Assembly (NCBI RefSeq): GCF_011761305.1
Contig: NZ_JAAOZC010000005.1
Location: 124,001-188,000, forward strand
Length of the DNA stretch: 64,000 bases
Reading direction: 5' to 3'
DNA from: Sphingomonas vulcanisoli
GTDB lineage: Bacteria > Pseudomonadota > Alphaproteobacteria > Sphingomonadales > Sphingomonadaceae
Shown here piece after piece: positions 8,555-18,047 of this stretch (position 1 is its first letter; each line of letters opens with the position of its first letter). The notes under the pieces are model-generated. The model saw nothing but the letters and a program-made list of their open reading frames with translations. It was not told the origin of the DNA and made no database searches. The position numbers and the translations under genes were made by a program.

Positions 8555-9160
8555 ATGACCACGCGCAGCCTCTTCGCCACCCGCTTCTACGAAGGCGATC
8601 TCGGCGATCCCGCTTTGCTCGCCGATCTGGAGGCGGCGGCGCTCGATCTGGCGCGGGAGGATCGGGCGGGGCGCGCCTGGTGCAAGGCGCATGCCTATCC
8701 GGGCTACACCTCTTATGCGTCGCTCAACGATCTGCCGATCCGCAACCCGGTGTTCGACGATCTCCGCCGCCTGCTCGACAAGCACGTCCGCTGCTTCGCC
8801 GCCGAGGCCTTCCTCGACCTCGGCGGTAGGAAGCCCAAGCTGGATAGCCTGTGGGTCAATGTGATGAAGGGCGCGGGCGGCCACCACAGCGGCCACATCC
8901 ACCCGCACAGCATCGTCTCCGGCACGGTCTATGTCCGCGTGCCCGAAGGCGCGGCAGGCTTGAAACTCGAAGACCCGCGCCTGCCCCTGATGATGGCCGC
9001 CCCGCTGCGCCGCACCGATGCGCCCGAGGATGCGCGGACCTTCGTCACGGTCGAGCCGCAGCCGGGCAGCGTCTTCCTATGGGAAAGCTGGCTGCGGCAT
9101 GAGGTGCCGGCAGGCCGCGCGAAAAGCGAGCGGATCAGCATCAGCTTCAATTACCGCTAG
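8555..9160 (+). CDS. TIGR02466-type putative 2OG-Fe(II) oxygenase
   Basis: 201 aa from the ATG at 8555. It has the layout of the TIGR02466 family: an N-terminal FATRFYEGDL segment, a central HHSGHIHPHSIVSGTVYVRV strand with histidine iron ligands, and a C-terminal PGSVFLWESWLRHEVPAG followed by R-x-SISFNY. The spaced His/His and the arginine match a double-stranded beta-helix dioxygenase. The substrate is unknown. It is transcribed in the same direction as the PEP-CTERM gene, 62 bases downstream, and is convergent with the bestrophin gene. Confidence 0.75.
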   Translation: MTTRSLFATRFYEGDLGDPALLADLEAAALDLAREDRAGRAWCKAHAYPGYTSYASLNDLPIRNPVFDDLRRLLDKHVRCFAAEAFLDLGGRKPKLDSLWVNVMKGAGGHHSGHIHPHSIVSGTVYVRVPEGAAGLKLEDPRLPLMMAAPLRRTDAPEDARTFVTVEPQPGSVFLWESWLRHEVPAGRAKSERISISFNYR

Positions 9161-9168
9161 CTATTGGC

Positions 9169-10059
9169 TTACCAAAGTACGCCCCGCACCGGCTGCAATG
9201 GCTCGGGAGCGGGATCACCGAGCGCCTGGAGCAGATCGATCTCGATGGTGCGACACATCGCCGAAAGCGGCACATCGTGGGGGCCGTTGGCGAAGGGATC
9301 AACCAGATCGTCGGCGATGCGCAGGATGGTAAGGAACATCAGCCCGGCGATGGTGGATCCCGCCGGCGTCGCGCTGCCCAGCGTTTCGACGAGGCCGATC
9401 GGCAGCAGGAGACAGAACAGCCGCGTGAACAGCTCCGGGAAAAAGCGGTAGCCGTTGGGCAGCGGTGTGTTCTTCAGCCGCTCCATGCCCCCCTGCGCAT
9501 TGGTGATATCGACCAAGGTCGATTCGAGCCGGACCTGCTGAATGCTGTCGATCAATCCTTCCCGTTCAGCGGCGGCGATACGGCGCGCGCTGCCATCCAG
9601 CAGTCCGTTGGCGATATTGGTGCGCGACAACCCTTCATCCGCTTCGTGCGCGGAAAGGAAGCGCAGCACCTCGGCGTCGGCGGGCTGCCGCCGCAGGCTG
9701 CACCGCAATGCATGGACATAGGCGATCTGGCGCAACACAAGGGTACGGGAGAGATCGATCCGGTTGGAATCGTCGCCATCGAGAAACGCCAGCGTCTGGC
9801 GAGCCAGGCTGCGAGAAGCGTTGATCATCGCGCCCCAGAGGATGCGTCCTTCCCACCACCGCTGATAGGCCGAATTATCCCGGACGCCGAGAACGAGCGC
9901 CAGCGCCGTGCCGAAGAGGGTGAGCGGAAGAGCCGGCGCCTTGAACGGCAGCGCAAAATAAAAAACGGTGACCGCAACATCCCAGAAGAACAGCAGGAGC
10001 AGGGTCAGCCAGACATCGCTGACGATCTGACGCAAGCGCGGCCTTCGTTCGATGATCAT
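9169..10059 (-). CDS. Bestrophin family membrane protein
   Basis: 296 aa. Family signatures are clear: NSAYQRWWEGRILWG near residue 67 and DPFANGPHDVPLSAMCRTIE near the C-terminus. Four or so hydrophobic segments match bacterial bestrophins (UPF0187), which form pentameric anion or cation channels. It lies downstream of the ctaD terminator and is convergent with the oxygenase-like gene. Its physiological role here is unknown. Confidence 0.9.
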   Translation of the reverse strand: MIIERRPRLRQIVSDVWLTLLLLFFWDVAVTVFYFALPFKAPALPLTLFGTALALVLGVRDNSAYQRWWEGRILWGAMINASRSLARQTLAFLDGDDSNRIDLSRTLVLRQIAYVHALRCSLRRQPADAEVLRFLSAHEADEGLSRTNIANGLLDGSARRIAAAEREGLIDSIQQVRLESTLVDITNAQGGMERLKNTPLPNGYRFFPELFTRLFCLLLPIGLVETLGSATPAGSTIAGLMFLTILRIADDLVDPFANGPHDVPLSAMCRTIEIDLLQALGDPAPEPLQPVRGVLW

Positions 10060-10093
10060 GCGGAGCCGAATAGCATAAGAGTTCGGTCACATG

Positions 10094-10125
10094 AAAACGG
10101 CGCGGCTGCCGATGCAGCCACGCCG
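10094..10125 (-). terminator. Rho-independent terminator after ctaD
   Basis: On the minus strand a 12-bp stem (one G-U pair) with a 4-base loop is followed by TTTT at 10097-10094. The stem on the plus strand is CGGCGCGGCTGC / GCAGCCACGCCG. It lies 20 bases past the ctaD stop and would end the ctaC-ctaD transcript before the bestrophin gene. Confidence 0.75.
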
Positions 10126-10144
10126 CTATTCGGTATTGGCCGGA

Positions 10145-11821
10145 TCAGTCGATCCGGGGCAGTTGCTCGAACTGGTGGTACGGCGGCGGGCTCGACAGCG
10201 TCCATTCCAGCGTCGTCGCGCCTTCGCCCCAGGGATTGTCGGGGGCCTTGGGGCCGGCGAACAGGCTGTAGAGCACGTTGACGAAGAAGATCAGCATGCT
10301 GAACGCCATGATCATATAGCCGTCGGTCGCGATCCGGTTCCAGTGCGCGAAGGCGTCCGGATAATCGGGGTAGCGGCGCGGCATGCCCTGCATGCCCAGG
10401 AAGTGCATCGGGAAGAACAGCACGTTCACGCCGATGAAGAAGATCCAGAAGTGCGCGACGCCCAGCCATTCGTTGTACATCCGGCCCGACATCTTCGGGA
10501 ACCAGTAATAGAAGCCCGCGAACAGCGAGAAGACCGCGCCCAGCGACAGCACATAGTGGAAGTGCGCCACCACGTAATAATCGTCCTGGAAATAGGTATC
10601 GATGCCGCCGTTGGCGAGCAGCACGCCCGTCACGCCGCCGACGGTGAACATGAAGATGAAGCCGATCGCCCACAGCATCGGCGTCTTGAAGGAGAGCGAG
10701 CCTTCCCACATCGTCGCGATCCACGAGAAGATCTTGATGCCGGTCGGCACCGCGATCACCATCGTCGCGGCGGTGAAATACATCTTGGTGTTCACCGAAA
10801 GGCCGGTGGTGAACATGTGGTGCGCCCACACGATGAAGCCGACCACGCCGATCGCCACCATCGCATAGGCCATGCCGAGATAGCCGAAGATCGGCTTCTT
10901 CGAGAAGGTCGAGATGATGTGGCTGACCATGCCGAAGCCCGGCAGGATCATGATATACACCTCGGGGTGACCGAAGAACCAGAACAGATGCTGGTAGAGG
11001 ATCGGATCGCCGCCGCCGCTGGCATCGAAGAAGGTCGTGCCGAAGTTGCGGTCCGTCAGCAGCATGGTGATCGCCGCGGCGAGCACCGGCAGCGCCAGCA
11101 GCAGCAGGAAGGCGGTGACCAGCACCGACCAGGCGAACAGCGGCATCTTATGCAGCGTCATACCCGGCGCGCGCATGTTGAGAATGGTGGTGATGAAGTT
11201 GATCGCGCCGAGGATCGAGCTCGCGCCCGCCAGATGGAGCGACAGGATCGCCATATCGACGGCAGGCCCAGGCGAACCGCTCGTCGAGAGCGGCGCATAG
11301 ACCGTCCAGCCCGTGCCCGCGCCATCGGCAGTGCCGCCCGAGACGAATGTGGAGCCCAGCAGCAGCGAGAAACTCGGCACCAGCAGCCAGAAGCTGATGT
11401 TGTTCATGCGCGGAAAGGCCATGTCCGGCGCGCCGATCATGATCGGCACGAACCAGTTACCAAAGCCGCCGATCATCGCCGGCATGACCATGAAGAAGAC
11501 CATGATCAGGCCGTGCGCGGTGATCAGCACGTTCCACAGATGATAGGCCTGATCGACGGTGCCCGGCCCGTGTAGGAATTCATACCATTTGCCGAGATAC
11601 TGGATGCCCGGCTCGGCAAGCTCCATCCGCATCATGCCCGAGATCGTGCCGCCGATGATGCCGGCGATGATCGCGAAGATCAGATAGAGCGTGCCGATGT
11701 CCTTGTGATTGGTGGACATGAACCAGCGCGCGAAGAAGGCGGGTTTGTGATCGGCATCATGATGATGGTCATCATGGCCGTGCGCCTCGAAATGGCTGGG
11801 ATGGGCGGCGATATCGGTCAT
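10145..11821 (-). CDS. ctaD: Cytochrome c oxidase subunit I
   Basis: 558 aa, the expected length for an aa3-type subunit I, with twelve hydrophobic segments. The CuB/His-Tyr region [14 protein letters not shown] is intact, as are the [13 protein letters not shown] helix and the NHKDIGTLY start. It carries heme a, heme a3 and CuB and reduces oxygen. It is preceded by ctaC (12 bases apart) and followed by a terminator. A His/Asp-rich N-terminus ([13 protein letters not shown]) is a mild peculiarity that may bind metal. Confidence 0.98.
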   Translation of the reverse strand: MTDIAAHPSHFEAHGHDDHHHDADHKPAFFARWFMSTNHKDIGTLYLIFAIIAGIIGGTISGMMRMELAEPGIQYLGKWYEFLHGPGTVDQAYHLWNVLITAHGLIMVFFMVMPAMIGGFGNWFVPIMIGAPDMAFPRMNNISFWLLVPSFSLLLGSTFVSGGTADGAGTGWTVYAPLSTSGSPGPAVDMAILSLHLAGASSILGAINFITTILNMRAPGMTLHKMPLFAWSVLVTAFLLLLALPVLAAAITMLLTDRNFGTTFFDASGGGDPILYQHLFWFFGHPEVYIMILPGFGMVSHIISTFSKKPIFGYLGMAYAMVAIGVVGFIVWAHHMFTTGLSVNTKMYFTAATMVIAVPTGIKIFSWIATMWEGSLSFKTPMLWAIGFIFMFTVGGVTGVLLANGGIDTYFQDDYYVVAHFHYVLSLGAVFSLFAGFYYWFPKMSGRMYNEWLGVAHFWIFFIGVNVLFFPMHFLGMQGMPRRYPDYPDAFAHWNRIATDGYMIMAFSMLIFFVNVLYSLFAGPKAPDNPWGEGATTLEWTLSSPPPYHQFEQLPRID

Positions 11822-11833
11822 TGGGTCTGAGCC

Positions 11834-12934
11834 TTAGTTCTGCGCAACGGCAGGCTGAGAGGTTTTGGCGGGCGCGGCGGTGGCGTTCACGGTCGGGCCG
11901 GTATCGGTCAGGCCGCCCGCGTTGGTCGGCTCGGGCTTGCCCGAACCGGCGACGGCCGGCGAGGCGTCGCTCGTCGCGTCGGGATTTTTGGCGCCGCCGG
12001 GGCCGGGCATGGTGCCGCCCTTGAACGCGACCCATTTCACGAAATCGGCCTTGGAGACGACTTCCACCGCGATCGGCATGAAGCCGTGGCGCGCGCCGCA
12101 CAGTTCCGAACATTGGCCGAAATAGACACCGGGGCGATCGATCTTGAACCAGGTTTCGTTGAGGCGGCCGGGAACGGCGTCCATCTTGGTCCAGGCGGCG
12201 GGCAGTGCGAACGAGTGGATCACGTCGTTCGACGTGGTGATGATCTTCACCACCGCGCCCACGGGCACCACCATCCGCTCATCGACCGCGAGCAGGCGGG
12301 GGCCGTCCTTGTCGGTACGGAACTGCTTGCCCTTGGCGGCATCCTTCTGCTCGGGCAGCATGTTCGAGACGACCTCGAAATCGCCGTTATCGGGATACTG
12401 ATAGGTCCAATACCATTGATTGCCGATCACCTTGACGGTGAGATCCGCCTTGGGCGTGTCATACTGATGCGCGATCAGCCGGATCGAGGGCACCGCGATG
12501 CAGATCAGCACCAGCACCGGCGCCAGCGTCCAGATCACCTCGATCAGCGTGTTGTGGTGTGTGCGCGAGGGCGTTGGGTTGCGCGCGGCGCGATAGCGGA
12601 TGATCACCCAGATCAGCAGCACCAGCACGAGCAGCGAGATGATCGCCATCATCGGTACGAGGATCGTGTTGTGAAACCACACCGCCTCCTTGCCGATCGC
12701 AGTTTCCTGCGGCTGAATCGAGATCTTGTCGGTCGGCATGCCGATGCCGGGCGTGGGCGCGACATGGACGATGTCCGGCGCCTTGGCGGCAAGGGGCGCG
12801 GCGTTGGTGGCCGGCGCATCCGTCGCGGCGGCGGAAGCCGTGGGCGCCGAAGTCTGGGCGGTGGCGGGGATCGCTCCGCACAGACCGGCCAAGGCCGCGG
12901 CGGCGATTGTAAGACCCCGGATCGTCTTGAGCAC
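11834..12934 (-). CDS. ctaC: Cytochrome c oxidase subunit II
   Basis: 366 aa from a GTG at 12934; an ATG at 12994 would place extra polar residues before the signal peptide, so GTG is preferred. Order: signal peptide ending near PATAQ, an Ala-rich linker, two membrane helices (MMAIISLLVLVLLIWVII; VIWTLAPVLVLICIAV), then the cupredoxin domain with the CuA site CSELCGARHGFMP. An extra Ala/Pro/Thr-rich tail of about 55 residues follows. It accepts electrons from cytochrome c. First gene of ctaC-ctaD. Confidence 0.95.
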   Translation of the reverse strand: MLKTIRGLTIAAAALAGLCGAIPATAQTSAPTASAAATDAPATNAAPLAAKAPDIVHVAPTPGIGMPTDKISIQPQETAIGKEAVWFHNTILVPMMAIISLLVLVLLIWVIIRYRAARNPTPSRTHHNTLIEVIWTLAPVLVLICIAVPSIRLIAHQYDTPKADLTVKVIGNQWYWTYQYPDNGDFEVVSNMLPEQKDAAKGKQFRTDKDGPRLLAVDERMVVPVGAVVKIITTSNDVIHSFALPAAWTKMDAVPGRLNETWFKIDRPGVYFGQCSELCGARHGFMPIAVEVVSKADFVKWVAFKGGTMPGPGGAKNPDATSDASPAVAGSGKPEPTNAGGLTDTGPTVNATAAPAKTSQPAVAQN

Positions 12935-13116
12935 TCTCGTCTTTCCCCCGAATGGGCGCCCCTGGCGTTGGGCAAGCACAGGCGGTCCAGGCACGGCCCG
13001 CCAGCGGTTCGGGCCGTCTCAACACCGGATCGTCCGGAAATGCAAGCTGTTGAAGGGGGCTGACCGCCCGTCTATCGCGGCTTTTGGTGACGAAGCGGCG
13101 AACGGAGGGCGGGCCC

Positions 13117-13701
13117 ATGACCGAAGACGAGGTTTTGGCCGAATTCCGCGCGGCGGACGCGCTGCTGGAGGGGCATTTCATCCTCTCATCCGGGCTGCGC
13201 AGCCCGCGTTACCTGCAATGCGCGCGTGTGCTGATGAACCCGCGCCGCGCCTCGCGGCTGGCCGAGGCGCTGGCGGGGCGCCTGCCCAATGATCTGAAGC
13301 AGGGCCTCAAGGCAGTGGTCTCGCCGGCGATGGGCGGCGTGATCTGCGGACATGAGATGGGCCGCGCTTTGGGCATCGACGCGATGTTCGTCGAGCGGCC
13401 GACCGGCACCTTCGAACTGCGGCGCGGATTCGCGCTGGAGCCCGGCACGCCGGTGCTGCTGATGGAGGATGTCGTCACCACGGGGCTTTCATCGCGCGAG
13501 GCGATCAAGGCGGTGGAAGAGGCGGGCGGCAAGGTTATCGCCGCCGCCGCGCTGGTCGATCGCTCCAACGGCACCGCCGATCTCGGCGTCCCCTTTTTCC
13601 AGCTGATTCGGCTGGACGTGCCGACCTATGCGGCTGACGCGCTGCCGCCGGAGCTGGCAGCGATTCCCGCGATCAAACCGGGCAGCAGGGCAAAGCCATG
13701 A
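13117..13701 (+). CDS. pyrE: Orotate phosphoribosyltransferase
   Basis: 194 aa from the ATG at 13117, preceded by GGAGG. It catalyses formation of OMP from orotate and PRPP in pyrimidine synthesis. The PRPP-binding motif VLLMEDVVTTGLSS is near residue 114. It is divergent from ctaC across about 180 bases. The stop overlaps the next gene by four bases, so it heads a coupled series pyrE-serine hydrolase-pdxJ. Confidence 0.95.
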   Translation: MTEDEVLAEFRAADALLEGHFILSSGLRSPRYLQCARVLMNPRRASRLAEALAGRLPNDLKQGLKAVVSPAMGGVICGHEMGRALGIDAMFVERPTGTFELRRGFALEPGTPVLLMEDVVTTGLSSREAIKAVEEAGGKVIAAAALVDRSNGTADLGVPFFQLIRLDVPTYAADALPPELAAIPAIKPGSRAKP

Positions 13702-14672
13702 TCGTCGCCGCGCTCGCCCTGACCGCCGCGCAGATCGACGCGGTGGCGACACGCGCCGGCCTGGCGGGCGAAGTGCTGGTGGCCAAGGGCGATGCGGTGC
13801 TGATCGACAAGGGCTATGGCACGATCGCGCCCGGCGGCCCCGCACGCCACCGCGCCGGCGCGCGCTGGCGGCTGGCCTCGATCACCAAACAGATTACCGC
13901 GGCGATGCTGATCCGGAAGGCCCGCGCGGGCGGGATCGCGCTCGACGCGCCGCTTGGGCCGGTGCTCCATCAAGACGCGCTCGGCGCTTTGACGGCGCGC
14001 CAATTGCTCCAGCATCATAGCGGCCTGGCCAATCCCGACGAGACACGGGCGGGCGCCGACGGCGTTCCCGCTTTCTATAAGGCGGCCACGCCGAATTATC
14101 CTTATTGCTTCAGCAAACCGGCGGCCCCCGGCTCTCCCTTCAGCTATAACAATTGCGATTATCTGATCGCATCGAAACTGTTGGGCGGGAGTAAGGATCA
14201 GGGACGGCGCTGGCCGGCGGGGATGGCCATGGCGAAATCCGGCGAAATGGGGGTGCCGGGCTATGTCGGCGGCAAGCCCGAGCCGCATTACGAACTCGCG
14301 AGCTTCGGCGCGGCCGGCGGATTGATGGGCACGGCAAAGGCCGTGTTCGCCTTCGACCGCGGCCTGATGACGCACCGCACGATCGATGCCGCCGGCCTGG
14401 CCGAGCTTTGGAAGTCCGAAGGCGGCCGCAGCTATCAGGCGGTCGGCCAGTGGGTGTTTCCCGGCCAGCTCAAGGGCTGTGCCGCGCCCAAGCGCATCGT
14501 GCAGCGCGATGGCGAGATCGGCGGGGTGCAGACGCGCAATTATATCCTGCCCGATGACGATCTGGTGGTGGTGGTGTTCACCAACCGCAGCTCGGACGAT
14601 TTCCCGATCGGCGAGATCTGGCAGGGCAAGGGCTTCGCCTACGATCTGCTTTCGGCGGTGGCCTGCGGATGA
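13698..14672 (+). CDS. Serine hydrolase of the beta-lactamase/class C family
   Basis: 324 aa, ATG overlapping the pyrE stop. The active-site tetrad SxxK is S61-I-T-K64 and the second motif YNN lies near residue 150. The third motif (K/H-x-G) is not obvious. A short hydrophobic start ([11 protein letters not shown]) could be a weak signal peptide. Such proteins include esterases, D-aminopeptidases and penicillin-binding-like enzymes; substrate cannot be predicted and this is not evidence of antibiotic resistance. It is wedged between two housekeeping genes and overlaps both by four bases. Confidence 0.85.
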   Translation: MIVAALALTAAQIDAVATRAGLAGEVLVAKGDAVLIDKGYGTIAPGGPARHRAGARWRLASITKQITAAMLIRKARAGGIALDAPLGPVLHQDALGALTARQLLQHHSGLANPDETRAGADGVPAFYKAATPNYPYCFSKPAAPGSPFSYNNCDYLIASKLLGGSKDQGRRWPAGMAMAKSGEMGVPGYVGGKPEPHYELASFGAAGGLMGTAKAVFAFDRGLMTHRTIDAAGLAELWKSEGGRSYQAVGQWVFPGQLKGCAAPKRIVQRDGEIGGVQTRNYILPDDDLVVVVFTNRSSDDFPIGEIWQGKGFAYDLLSAVACG

Positions 14673-15397
14673 CCGGCAAGCTTCGCCTCGGCGTGAACAT
14701 CGATCATGTCGCCACCGTGCGCAACGCGCGCGGCGGGCCGACCCCCGATCCCTTGCGCGCCGCGCAGATCGCGCAGGCCGCAGGCGCGGACGGCATCACC
14801 GCGCATCTGCGCGAGGATCGTCGCCACATCATGGATGCCGATATCGCGCATCTGATCGGCGGCATCGCGCTGCCCCTCAATCTGGAGATGGCGGCGACCG
14901 AGGAGATGGTGGCGATCGCGCTCCAGCATCATCCCCACGCCGCCTGCATCGTGCCCGAACGGCGCGAAGAGGTGACCACCGAAGGCGGGCTCGATGCCGA
15001 GGGCCAGCACAATCGCCTCAAGCCGCTGATCGCGCGGCTTTCGGATGCAGGCATCCGCGTCAGCCTGTTCATCGAGCCCGATCCGCGCCAGATCGAGGCG
15101 GCGCTGCAGCTCGGCGCGCCCGTAGTCGAATTCCACACCGGGGCCTACGCCCATGCCGAGGGGGAGGCGCAGGCCGAACAGCTCCGCCGCATCGCCGATG
15201 CCGCTGCGCTTGCCGCCAAGAACGGAATCGAGCCGCATGCGGGCCATGGCCTGACCTATGACAATGTCGCGCCCATCGCGGCGATCCCGCAGCTCGCCGA
15301 ACTCAATATCGGCCATTTCCTGATCGGCGAGGCGATCTTCGTTGGGCTGGAGGCGAGCGTGCGGCGGATGCGCGAGCTGATGGACGCGGCGCGATGA
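14669..15397 (+). CDS. pdxJ: Pyridoxine 5'-phosphate synthase
   Basis: 242 aa TIM-barrel enzyme that condenses 1-deoxyxylulose 5-phosphate with 3-amino-2-oxopropyl phosphate to form PNP. Family motifs include [17 protein letters not shown] at the N-terminus, [14 protein letters not shown] and [11 protein letters not shown]. It overlaps the serine hydrolase by four bases (ATGA). Its TGA stop is the first part of a family-A palindromic element, so the element end provides the stop codon. Confidence 0.97.
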   Translation: MTGKLRLGVNIDHVATVRNARGGPTPDPLRAAQIAQAAGADGITAHLREDRRHIMDADIAHLIGGIALPLNLEMAATEEMVAIALQHHPHAACIVPERREEVTTEGGLDAEGQHNRLKPLIARLSDAGIRVSLFIEPDPRQIEAALQLGAPVVEFHTGAYAHAEGEAQAEQLRRIADAAALAAKNGIEPHAGHGLTYDNVAPIAAIPQLAELNIGHFLIGEAIFVGLEASVRRMRELMDAAR

Positions 15398-15513
15398 TCC
15401 TCCCCGGCACGAAAAGGTGGCAGGCCGTAGGCCTGACGGAGGGGGCTCTCGTCCGGGTGCGGCGCTGGTGGAGAGCCCCCTTCGGCGGTCCCCCTCCCCG
15501 TGCCGGGGAGGAT
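15395..15513. repeat. Palindromic element family A, copy 1
   Basis: About 119 bp with termini TGATCCTCCCCGGCAC and GTGCCGGGGAGGAT, plus inner inverted segments around GGAGGGGGCTCTC/GAGAGCCCCCTTC. The left end gives the pdxJ stop codon. The right end gives GGGGAGGA seven bases before the acpS ATG, a strong Shine-Dalgarno. Related copies are at 34888, 39448 and 45535. Confidence 0.85.
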
Positions 15514-15518
15514 TTGGC

Positions 15519-15932
15519 ATGATCGTCGGGCTGGGCTCGGACCTCTGCAACATCGAGCGGATCCAGTCGTCGCTCGATCGTTTTGGCGAGCGGTTCATCG
15601 ATCGCTGTTTCACCTCGATCGAAAAGGCCAAGGCGGCAAAGCGCCCGCATACTAAGGCCGGAACGCTGGCGAAACGGTTCGCGGCGAAGGAGGCGTTCAG
15701 CAAGGCGGTGGGGACAGGATTTTCCAGCGGCGTGTTCATGAAGGACATCGGCGTTGCCAATCTCCCCTCCGGCAAGCCGACGCTGATCGTCACCGGCGGA
15801 GCGAAGGCCAAGCTTGACGCATTGACGCCCCCGGGCCACGCGATCCACATTCACTTGACGCTCACGGACGATCATCCATGGGCGCAGGCGTTCGTCATTC
15901 TCGAGGCCCGCAGGCTCGAAGCACAGGAATAG
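15519..15932 (+). CDS. acpS: Holo-[acyl-carrier-protein] synthase
   Basis: 137 aa from the ATG at 15519. It transfers phosphopantetheine from CoA to apo-ACP. Magnesium ligands are D8 in [12 protein letters not shown] and the glutamate of [11 protein letters not shown] near residue 57. The start follows GGGGAGGA contributed by the preceding repeat. It lies in the order pdxJ-acpS-lepB that is widespread in alphaproteobacteria. Confidence 0.95.
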   Translation: MIVGLGSDLCNIERIQSSLDRFGERFIDRCFTSIEKAKAAKRPHTKAGTLAKRFAAKEAFSKAVGTGFSSGVFMKDIGVANLPSGKPTLIVTGGAKAKLDALTPPGHAIHIHLTLTDDHPWAQAFVILEARRLEAQE

Positions 15933-15936
15933 AATT

Positions 15937-16812
15937 TTGAGCGATACGCCCGATCTCGTCGCCCCGGCGATCACGCCGGCCAAGGCCGAGCCGAAGAAGA
16001 CCGACTGGTGGGCCGAGCTCAAGGGCATCTTCTGGCTGGTGCTGGGCGTGCTGGCGGTGTGGAGCTTCGTCGCCAAGCCCTTTTACATTCCCTCCGAATC
16101 GATGATGCCGACGCTGATCAAGGGCGATCGGCTGATCGTGACCAAATATCCCTATGGCTGGTCCTACGTCAGCCCCAGCTTCCATGTCTTCCCGTTCATC
16201 AAGGGGCGCCTGTTCGGGCGGATGCCCGAGCGCGGCGATATCGTGATCCTGAAGCCGCCGATGGAGAATAGCGACTATATCAAGCGCGTCATCGGGCTGC
16301 CCGGTGATGTGATCGAGGTCAATCGCGGCATCCTCTCGATCAATGGCCAGATCGTGCCGCGCGTTGCCAAGGGCATGCTCAAGCTGCCGATCGACGACAA
16401 TATCCCCTGCGCCTCGCCGTTGGAGAGCGAGCACAAGGTGACCGAAGCCGATGGCAAGAGCTATTGCGAGCTGCCGATCTTCCATGAAACTTTGCCCAAC
16501 GGCCGCAGCTATGACACGGTCGATTTCGGCTATCAGCCCGGCACCGGCGACGATTACGGGCCTATCACGGTCGGCCCCAATCAGGTGTTCGTGATGGGCG
16601 ACAATCGCGACGAGAGCGCCGACAGCCGGTATGAGGCGTGGCAGCAGGGCCTGGGCGGACCGATCCCCTGGGAGAATATCGGCGGCCGCGCCGATTTCAT
16701 CACCTTCTCCTATGATGGCTCGACGCAGCTCTGGAATCCGCTGAGCTGGATCACGGCGCTGCGCCATGGCCGCGCGGGCATCGATCTCCATCCATCGCAC
16801 CCCACAAAGTGA
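15937..16812 (+). CDS. lepB: Signal peptidase I
   Basis: 291 aa with a TTG start at 15937, four bases after the acpS stop. AGGAAT lies seven bases upstream, and no nearer ATG leaves the N-terminal helix intact. One membrane helix (residues 31-46) anchors the periplasmic catalytic domain. The Ser/Lys dyad is S55 in IPSESMMPT and K116 in YIKRVIG. Box E (MGDNRDESADSR) is intact. It cleaves signal peptides of exported proteins. The stop overlaps the next gene (GTGA). Confidence 0.95.
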   Translation: MSDTPDLVAPAITPAKAEPKKTDWWAELKGIFWLVLGVLAVWSFVAKPFYIPSESMMPTLIKGDRLIVTKYPYGWSYVSPSFHVFPFIKGRLFGRMPERGDIVILKPPMENSDYIKRVIGLPGDVIEVNRGILSINGQIVPRVAKGMLKLPIDDNIPCASPLESEHKVTEADGKSYCELPIFHETLPNGRSYDTVDFGYQPGTGDDYGPITVGPNQVFVMGDNRDESADSRYEAWQQGLGGPIPWENIGGRADFITFSYDGSTQLWNPLSWITALRHGRAGIDLHPSHPTK

Positions 16813-17885
16813 GGCAGGGCGATCCGACGACCGAAAGCGGGCCGGAACAGCCCGGACCATCGGATAATGCCGATCCGCTGACGGGGCGGGAGCTCAAGAA
16901 GGCAGTTGTCTGGGCGGGTGTCGCGGTGGCGGTGGTGCTGCTCTACGCGCTGGCGCAGCCGCTGCTGCTGATCTTCGGCGGCGTGGTGTTCGCGGCGATG
17001 CTGGATGGCGGCACACGGCTGCTGGGCAAGATATTGCCGATCCGGCGCGGGTTCCGGCTGGCGATCGTCGCGGTACTGGTGACCTGCTTCATCGTCGGTT
17101 TCGTCCTGCTTGCGGGCGCGCAATTCGCGGGGCAGGCGCAGGCGCTGCAGCAGACGATCAGCGGCCAGATCACACGGATCATGGCCTGGCTACACGCCAA
17201 GGGCCTGCTGCCCGCGGGCACCGGCGTCGGCGCCATCGGCCAGCAATTGATGGGATCGTTCGGCAAGGTGACGGCGGTGCTGGGATCGGCGCTGGGCGCG
17301 CTCTCCAGCCTGGCGATGATCGTCGTGCTCGGCCTGTTCATCGCGATGGAGCCCCGGCTCTACGAGCGCGGCTTCGCCTGGATCCTGCCGATCGAGCATC
17401 GCGACAATTTCTACCAGACCAGCGAACGCATGGGCTTCACGCTGCGCCGCCTGATGGCCGGGCGGCTGCTCGGCATGGCGGTGGAGGGCGTGTTCGTCAC
17501 GATCGCGCTGTTGCTGGTCGGCGTGCCGATGGCGCCGCTGCTCGGCATCCTCACCGGCATTCTCGCCTTCCTGCCCAATATCGGATCGATCGTATCGGGC
17601 TGCCTGATCGTGCTGGTCGGCTTTTCGGCGGGGTTCAACACCGGGATCGGCGCGATCATCGTCTATGTCTCGGTGCAGACCTTTGACGGCTACGTCATCG
17701 TGCCGACCGTGGCGCGCCGCTCGGTCGATCTGCCGCCCGCGCTGGTGCTGGGCTGCCAGCTATTGCTGGGCGCCTTGCTCGGGATTCTGGGGCTGGCGCT
17801 CGCGGACCCGATCGTGGCGATGATCAAGGTGCTGCTGGAGCAGAAGAGCGAGATCAGTGCCGAGGAAGCCAAGGCCGAGGGCTGA
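16809..17885 (+). CDS. AI-2E family transporter (PerM/YdiK-like permease)
   Basis: 358 aa, GTG start overlapping the lepB stop. About eight membrane helices with the family segments (LLYALAQPLLLIFGGVVFAA at the start; a glycine-rich FLPNIGSIVSG loop; a YVIVPTVARRSVDLPPAL motif near the end). Members transport various small solutes or work as Na+/H+ antiporters; the autoinducer-2 name should not be read as function. In many relatives rnc follows lepB; here this permease does. Confidence 0.85.
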   Translation: MRQGDPTTESGPEQPGPSDNADPLTGRELKKAVVWAGVAVAVVLLYALAQPLLLIFGGVVFAAMLDGGTRLLGKILPIRRGFRLAIVAVLVTCFIVGFVLLAGAQFAGQAQALQQTISGQITRIMAWLHAKGLLPAGTGVGAIGQQLMGSFGKVTAVLGSALGALSSLAMIVVLGLFIAMEPRLYERGFAWILPIEHRDNFYQTSERMGFTLRRLMAGRLLGMAVEGVFVTIALLLVGVPMAPLLGILTGILAFLPNIGSIVSGCLIVLVGFSAGFNTGIGAIIVYVSVQTFDGYVIVPTVARRSVDLPPALVLGCQLLLGALLGILGLALADPIVAMIKVLLEQKSEISAEEAKAEG

Positions 17886-18042
17886 ACCCCTCTCCCGCAA
17901 GCGGGAGAGGGAGGGGCCCGCAAATCACGCGAAGCAAGATTTGTGGGAGGGTGAGGGGCAAGGCGAAGCCTCGCTCAGCACTCAATGCAAGAGAAGAAAG
18001 AAGACCCTCACCCAACCCGCTCCCGCTTGCGGGAGAGGGCTA
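17886..18042. repeat. Composite palindromic element (family B, copy 2)
   Basis: Ends are the palindrome CCTCTCCCGCAAGCGGGAGAGG (about 17888-17909) and its counterpart CCGCTCCCGCTTGCGGGAGAGGG (about 18019-18041). It fills the gap between the convergent permease and FKBP genes and may terminate both transcripts. Confidence 0.8.
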
Positions 18043-18047
18043 GAAGG

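Noticed and set aside
10091-11575. 494-codon open frame antisense to ctaD
   Set aside because: Rich in His, Arg, Asp and Glu with no motif; ctaD is a certain gene.
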